64,000 nt of DNA from Apis mellifera (lineage: Eukaryota > Arthropoda > Insecta > Hymenoptera > Apidae), in NCBI RefSeq assembly GCF_003254395.2, contig NC_037640.1:12486789-12550788 (forward strand), given 5' to 3'. The notes beneath the pieces are model-generated. The model had not been told where the DNA came from, ran no database searches, and was given only the letters and a program-made list of their open reading frames with translations. The translations under genes and the position numbers were made by a program. This document shows, piece by piece, positions 60,001-64,000 of this stretch (positions are counted from its first letter, which is position 1; each line of letters opens with the position of its first letter).

Positions 60001-60115
60001 TTTAGGTAAATTTACGTTGTTAAATGTAGATCATAAAAAAAATGAGGAAGATTTAATTAAAATATTACAATATGTATTAAAAATTCTTAGTCCAATAGAC
60101 ATTAAAAATGATTAA
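51020..60115 (+). CDS. RTTN: rotatin, centriole/cilium armadillo-like protein (29 coding exons)
   Basis: Rotatin (fly Ana3) is a large helical-repeat protein needed for building and holding together centrioles and for cilia. Exons, all GT-AG with matching phases: 51020-51056, 51128-51312, 51469-51642, 51715-51854, 51948-52206, 52283-52441, 52520-52624, 52696-53217, 53310-53530, 53629-53866, 53940-54149, 54229-54435, 54513-54686, 54769-54904, 54999-55223, 55345-55606, 55698-55873, 55965-56207, 56281-56504, 56572-56865, 56991-57231, 57313-57478, 57568-57764, 57853-58586, 58765-58969, 59065-59276, 59358-59498, 59637-59766, 59847-60115. The sum is 6486 nt, 2161 aa, close to human rotatin (about 2200 aa). 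The N terminus KKLSHNIEEIRLRALDNI is the rotatin N-domain signature; MQDFPAEVFLQRPTIVH (249-265) is highly conserved; leucine-rich helical repeats run to the end (NRILAISILRNLAFNMTNRP). The start has A at -3 and an in-frame stop upstream (50987). A lysine/asparagine-rich stretch lies in exon 24. CpG is scarce throughout. Confidence 0.95.
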
Positions 60116-60127
60116 AATCAGCAATCG

Positions 60128-60133
60128 AATAAA
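60128..60133 (+). terminator. poly(A) signal of rotatin
   Basis: AATAAA lies 13 nt after the stop codon; a second AATAAA lies at 60163-60168. A very short 3' UTR is implied unless later signals are used. Confidence 0.5.
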
Positions 60134-60774
60134 ATATTTAAATGCGAATAATTGTATATAGAAATAAAAATGTTAAATTATGTGAATAATATTATTAATG
60201 AAATTTGTAATATTTTTTATATAAAAAAATATATATAATATCGATTTATATAATTTTTATTTTTATAAATATATAATGTCATTTTTATAGATATATTTTT
60301 TGATGTATTATTGATGTATCATTATAAATATTTTATAACATATTTGATAATAAATGTTATTTAATTTATCGATATGTATTTATATTCGCTTATAAATTGA
60401 ATGTGTATTAAACTATTAGTATGATTTTATGTAAATTAAATTATTTCATTGCACTAACAATATCTATTTCTCGAGTTTATTTGCGTTCAATAATTGAAGA
60501 TAATATGATTTGATTCATATGATAATTGCATCTTGTATCTTATATGTGTTAATTGAATAAATAATGGATCTAAGTAATATATAATTGAACAATATATATC
60601 AATTAAATTAATATCGGAAATTTTAAATTGAGATAATAATTAAGATAGTAAATTTATAAATAATAAATTCAACGAATAAAATGAGATATGATTATTGAGT
60701 TGGTAAATTTAATAAAAATATTAATGAAAATAAATATAAGTAATTAAGAAATAAATATTATATAATAAAAATAT
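60134..60774. other. convergent intergenic space
   Basis: Extremely AT-rich spacer between rotatin and the candidate minus-strand gene, with several AATAAA/TTTATT hexamers on both strands. No coding frame. Confidence 0.6.
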
Positions 60775-60780
60775 TTTATT
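60775..60780 (-). terminator. poly(A) signal of the candidate minus-strand gene
   Basis: AATAAA on the minus strand lies about 40 nt beyond the TAA at 60820-60822, at a normal distance for the 3' end of that candidate gene. Confidence 0.4.
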
Positions 60781-60819
60781 AGAAAAATAAAAAATGTGCA
60801 AAATTTACGGATGTACACA

Positions 60820-60931
60820 TTAACGTACAAAAATATCAAATCCGTTTAGCAGATTCTCTTGCCATGATTTTTGCGGATCAATATTTTTTTTTTTTTTTAA
60901 TAATTTCCATATGAAAAACATTCGTTAATTT
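60820..60931 (-). CDS. candidate last exon of a minus-strand gene, frameshifted in a homopolymer
   Basis: After an acceptor (attgcttatgatag, exon from 60931 leftward) the frame reads KLTNVFHMEIIKKKK. Then a run of 15 A (T on the + strand, 60884-60898) shifts it. Beyond the run another frame reads NIDPQKSWQENLLNGFDIFV and R, then TAA at 60820-60822. With 14 A the two parts would be continuous (36 residues). As given, the protein stops two codons after the run. Phase 0 at the acceptor matches the phase-0 end of the exon at 61551-61654. The product is not recognised. Confidence 0.4.
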
Positions 60932-61550
60932 CTATCATAAGCAATTAATAGAGTCAAAAAGAAAAAATTAAAGATAATTTTTTTTAAAATAATATATATA
61001 TATAAAAATGTATAAATATTTCATTTAGTAATAATCATTTTGAAAAAAATTAATAACACGAAAAAAGTTTTTTTCAAAAAAAAAAGAATGTAATAATTTT
61101 TTTTTTGCTATTTCTTAAGATTCTGTCGAAAGAATTTTAATCTTATACATTCAATTAATTACAAAACTTCAACAGTTGAGTAATATTTTGAACAAATAGG
61201 CGTAAATGATGATCTAGTACCCACACATAAATTCTAATTTTTTATATACGTGCGTCATCTATCGTAAGAAAAGAAAAAAGCAAAAAAAAAAAAGATGGCA
61301 CAAGTTACCCAAAGATGGTAACCCGATTTTTGTCCTTTCCTTAAAGAATTGAATAAAAATCTCGTCATTTTTTTTTTTTTATAAATATCTCTTATAATTT
61401 AGATTTCAATGTAAAATTTTTATATACATAAAAACATTTTTCAATTCTTTCGTGTTAAAAATATAGATACGAAAAATCAACGCAACATTTCACAAAATTT
61501 CAGAACAAGAATATTTTAAAAAAGATAAATTTAAGAAATTAATAATATAC
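60932..61550 (-). other. possible intron of the minus-strand gene
   Basis: AT-rich, with poly-A/T runs. It also contains TATATAAAAAA on the minus strand (about 61236-61246) and a small palindrome, GTTACC...GGTAAC (about 61305-61323). A 37-codon minus-strand open frame here looks like chance. Confidence 0.25.
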
Positions 61551-61654
61551 CTTCTTAAAAAATTCTTTGCGGATGTTGTAACAGCTTAAGCACATCATAA
61601 TAGAATAACGATCTTCATCTGTTATATCGAAGTATAATCTGACTGAATAGAATG
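61551..61654 (-). CDS. candidate internal exon, minus-strand gene with a C-x2-C motif
   Basis: Minus-strand acceptor cacaacttatcag before 61654 (two other AGs give ends at 61642 or 61638) and donor AAG|GTATAT at 61550. The open frame of 34 codons contains LYFDITDEDRYSIMMCLSCY, then NIRKEFFKK. The D....MC..C...., aromatic pattern is reminiscent of the second half of a ZAD zinc-finger domain (LP..IC..C...L...F). This is a loose resemblance, and the first cysteine pair is not found. It pairs in phase with the exon at 60820-60931. Upstream exons are not identified; a minus-strand donor (CG|GTGAGA near 62281) is one possible source. Confidence 0.35.
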
Positions 61655-62098
61655 CTGATAAGTTGTGAAATAACTATTGCATCAATTCCATGATAAAATT
61701 TTAAATTTAAGTATAATAAAATTGAAAAATTAATCTCTAAAAATTAATAAAATATTGATAATATTAGTATCATGAAGAAATTTATTGAAAATGTATATTA
61801 ATTATCCAATAATTTTCTTCTAGAAATTAATGTAATTAATTCCACAAATTTATATATATAGTTATTATATAATTATATATATAGTTATATCTAAAACATA
61901 TAAATATCTTTAAAATACTTATGAATAATTATAGAAAAAGTTCATTTTCGTTACTAATTTTCTCCTGTTTTTTCTATCGAAGACATTAAATAAATAAATC
62001 TATATTATAATACTTAAAATAGAGATAAATATATTGTAATAAAAAATTCATATGGATGATTAAAAAATTTTTATCGAACTTTATATTTATATTAACAG
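61655..62098. other. AT-rich spacer, nothing identified
   Basis: Very AT-rich, with TA runs near 61850-61890. No supported exon on either strand. Confidence 0.5.
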
Positions 62099-62178
62099 AT
62101 GTTCGAAAATATATCTTTGAAATGGATGATATGAGTTCAGAGAAATTCAACAAAAAAAAAAAAGGAAATATCACGCAG
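62099..62178 (+). other. exon-like segment, + strand
   Basis: Acceptor ttatattaacag and donor CACGCAG|GTATAT flank 80 nt. The only open frame (two bases, then 26 codons) reads VRKYIFEMDDMSSEKFNKKK, then KGNITQ, and ends in phase 0. It could be a 5' exon of the gene that starts near 62.4 kb. Product unknown. Confidence 0.25.
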
Positions 62179-62302
62179 GTATATATATTTTGATTGGCAT
62201 TCGATAAACGATCGATTCTTAACTCTTTAATTACATATTATTTTCGTGGGTGGGTCGAGTTCTACATAATTGTTCTCACCGTGTATTTACGGTTGCAAAC
62301 AG

Positions 62303-62514
62303 GAGCGGAGGAGAGGATTTGATGAAAGGTGGTGCTGTCGTGGCGTCCGCGCGCATTGTGTTCAGGTTGGTGCGGCCGGTCACGTGATCGTCAAATGGAT
62401 TTGCGTCAATGGTGACCTCCGCGTTCGCGTATCTCCGCACCCCGCTGTTCCGCATATCCCATGGGCCCCAGCAAGAGACCCGTGGGACCAGCACTCGCCA
62501 ACACCGGAGATGAG
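62303..62514 (+). CDS. first coding exon of an unidentified gene leaving the window
   Basis: A CpG-rich block in AT-rich surroundings ends in a strong donor, GAG|GTAAGA, at 62515. An ATG at 62461 (context TATCCCATGG) opens MGPSKRPVGPALANTGDE in phase 0 up to the donor, with an in-frame TGA upstream at 62413. This makes it a natural translation start with a GC-rich leader. A possible acceptor (gcaaacag) at 62302 means the leader may itself be spliced. An overlapping frame is open from 62303 to the donor as well (ending TPEMR), so the frame is not certain. I do not recognise the protein; the rest lies to the right. Confidence 0.45.
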
Positions 62515-64000
62515 GTAAGAAAGCTTCTTATGACACGCTAAAACTGGAAAGAAGAGCTGGGGATCTATAAGAAGAAAAGAAATTTAATCCAGTGTGATAG
62601 AAAAATTATTGTAAAAAGAATTAAAAGGAATCGCGATGTGAAGAGGTTATAAAAACTTCTTAGCATAAATAATAAACAAAATCGAAAAAAAAAAAAACAA
62701 AAATTATTACACAGAAGAAATTACGCAGAACTATAATCATATTTGCCTTGTAATCTTTTTAACGTTATTGCTTTCTTATTATTTCGGCCACGCGCGAAAA
62801 GGAAATATCATGTAACATGTACACACAGTAATGACGCACGAAATTCGTTCACCAACCAGCGATAAAATCGGGGATACTTGTATCTCCAACGATTTGAATT
62901 TATCGAGTTCTTTCTGTTTCTCGTATTTTTCTCCTATGCGAAAACAAAGGTCACAGAAACTGCTTTTCTCTATGCAGTATCGTTAATATCGATTCTCGAT
63001 GCGATCATCTTATTCTGTTCCGTGTCATCGACCGCGAACTTCATTGACAATCGAGAAAATCGATGCTATGTCATTGATCTACTTAAGACGGTTTGTTTCG
63101 ATTAATATCGAATCTTTTCTCTTTTCGATACGTCGACGATTTATAGTATTTTTCCTTTATTTGATTAATATTTTCGAGCGATCGATTCTCTCGATGCTAA
63201 AAATGTTGAAAGCGTAAATTATCGAGTCAAATAACATTTACACATTATAAAAAAGCAAACAGTTTCGAACAAAAAGTGACTTTTTTCTTTTTAAACGTCT
63301 CTTATTTCAATGTAAAAATTCGTGTCTAATGAAATCCCCGGTTATGTGTCTTAACCTCGAAAAAATCAAGATTACATCGAATAGATGCAATATTTTAAAA
63401 ATAAACGTGATCTAATTCAATATTTTATTATTGGTCACTCTTTAAAAAAAAAAAAAGAATCTCGATCAGAATTAATTTATTATTACTTTATTATTAATTT
63501 AATGTATGAATAATAGTTTCTTTACATAAAATATTTATTGTTTTTGTATTTTTCAACTTTTTGTGCATTTCATCCCATTTTTCACTTATTGATATTTTCT
63601 GAGAAAATTTTTTTATAAAGAAAAATGAAAAATTAGATGATATATATCAATGTATTGTATCATTTTATTCTAAAAAAAATTATATGTATATATATGGATT
63701 GACATAATAATTGTTGAAAATTATTCATTAATATATAATTAATTATATATTCGGAATGGTTGAATGAGGATAATATATCATTCATATTTAAAACATAAAC
63801 TAAAAAGTTCTGACATTGAAATTAACATTGAAATATATTATTATTTAATATATTAACATCGAATTATATATTTTTCTTGTATGAATAAGTTATTTATATA
63901 AAATTAATAGTTCTATAAATCTTCAATGAAATATATTCTTTTATTAAATATTAATATCTTTTGCTAATAATTTTTACAATACAAAGAGAAATTAATAAAT
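62515..64000 (+). other. probable intron 1 of the unidentified gene
   Basis: After the donor the sequence quickly becomes AT-rich. No further splice-bounded coding segment is seen before the end of the window. Confidence 0.4.

Noticed and set aside
61235..61375. 37-codon minus-strand frame with a hydrophobic segment
   Set aside because: It lies inside the likely intron of the minus-strand candidate; the hydrophobic part is a poly-A/T run, and there is no supporting signal.

Overview
The window looks like nuclear DNA from a hymenopteran, most likely a honeybee (Apis) or a close relative. The evidence is an AT-rich sequence full of dinucleotide microsatellites, CpG-rich stretches alternating with a CpG-poor one, a mariner-like transposase remnant, a nuclear copy of mitochondrial nad4, and two genes with ordinary insect intron/exon structure. 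The species call is inference; I could not run a search.

Left part (1-15.9 kb): Hs3st, a heparan sulfate 3-O-sulfotransferase on the + strand. Two certain exons (12543-13044 and 15276-15887) carry the whole catalytic domain. A candidate upstream exon (1698-1791) has strong splice sites, and an ATG in it joins in frame to the catalytic exons across a 10.75 kb intron. That intron holds a degenerate tandem array (2441-4345), a nad4 NUMT (about 9670-10130) and an AT-rich minisatellite that ends against exon 2. Intron 2 holds another decayed tandem repeat. A 12-glutamine tract sits in a loop of the sulfotransferase domain.

Middle (15.9-50.9 kb): about 35 kb with no gene I can support. It holds a second copy of the 2.4 kb array (19434-21220, same orientation, 17.0 kb away), decayed repeats at 26.3-27.3 and 39.1-39.8 kb, an alternating repeat next to a dead mariner fragment (30.6-31.4 kb), a 120 bp CT tract, a 0.5 kb compound CA array, and a few exon-like segments that remain candidates.

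Right part (51-60.1 kb): a complete rotatin (RTTN/Ana3) gene on the + strand. I resolved 29 coding exons with matching phases, giving 2161 codons plus stop. It lies in a CpG-poor, AT-rich block. Beyond it, tail to tail, are two candidate exons and a poly(A) signal of a small minus-strand gene (60.8-61.65 kb) whose last exon seems to have a one-base homopolymer frameshift. At 62.3-62.5 kb a CpG-rich segment holds the likely first coding exon of an unidentified + strand gene that leaves the window.

The genes belong to unrelated pathways (Golgi heparan sulfate modification; centriole assembly) and show no functional clustering, as expected in an animal genome.
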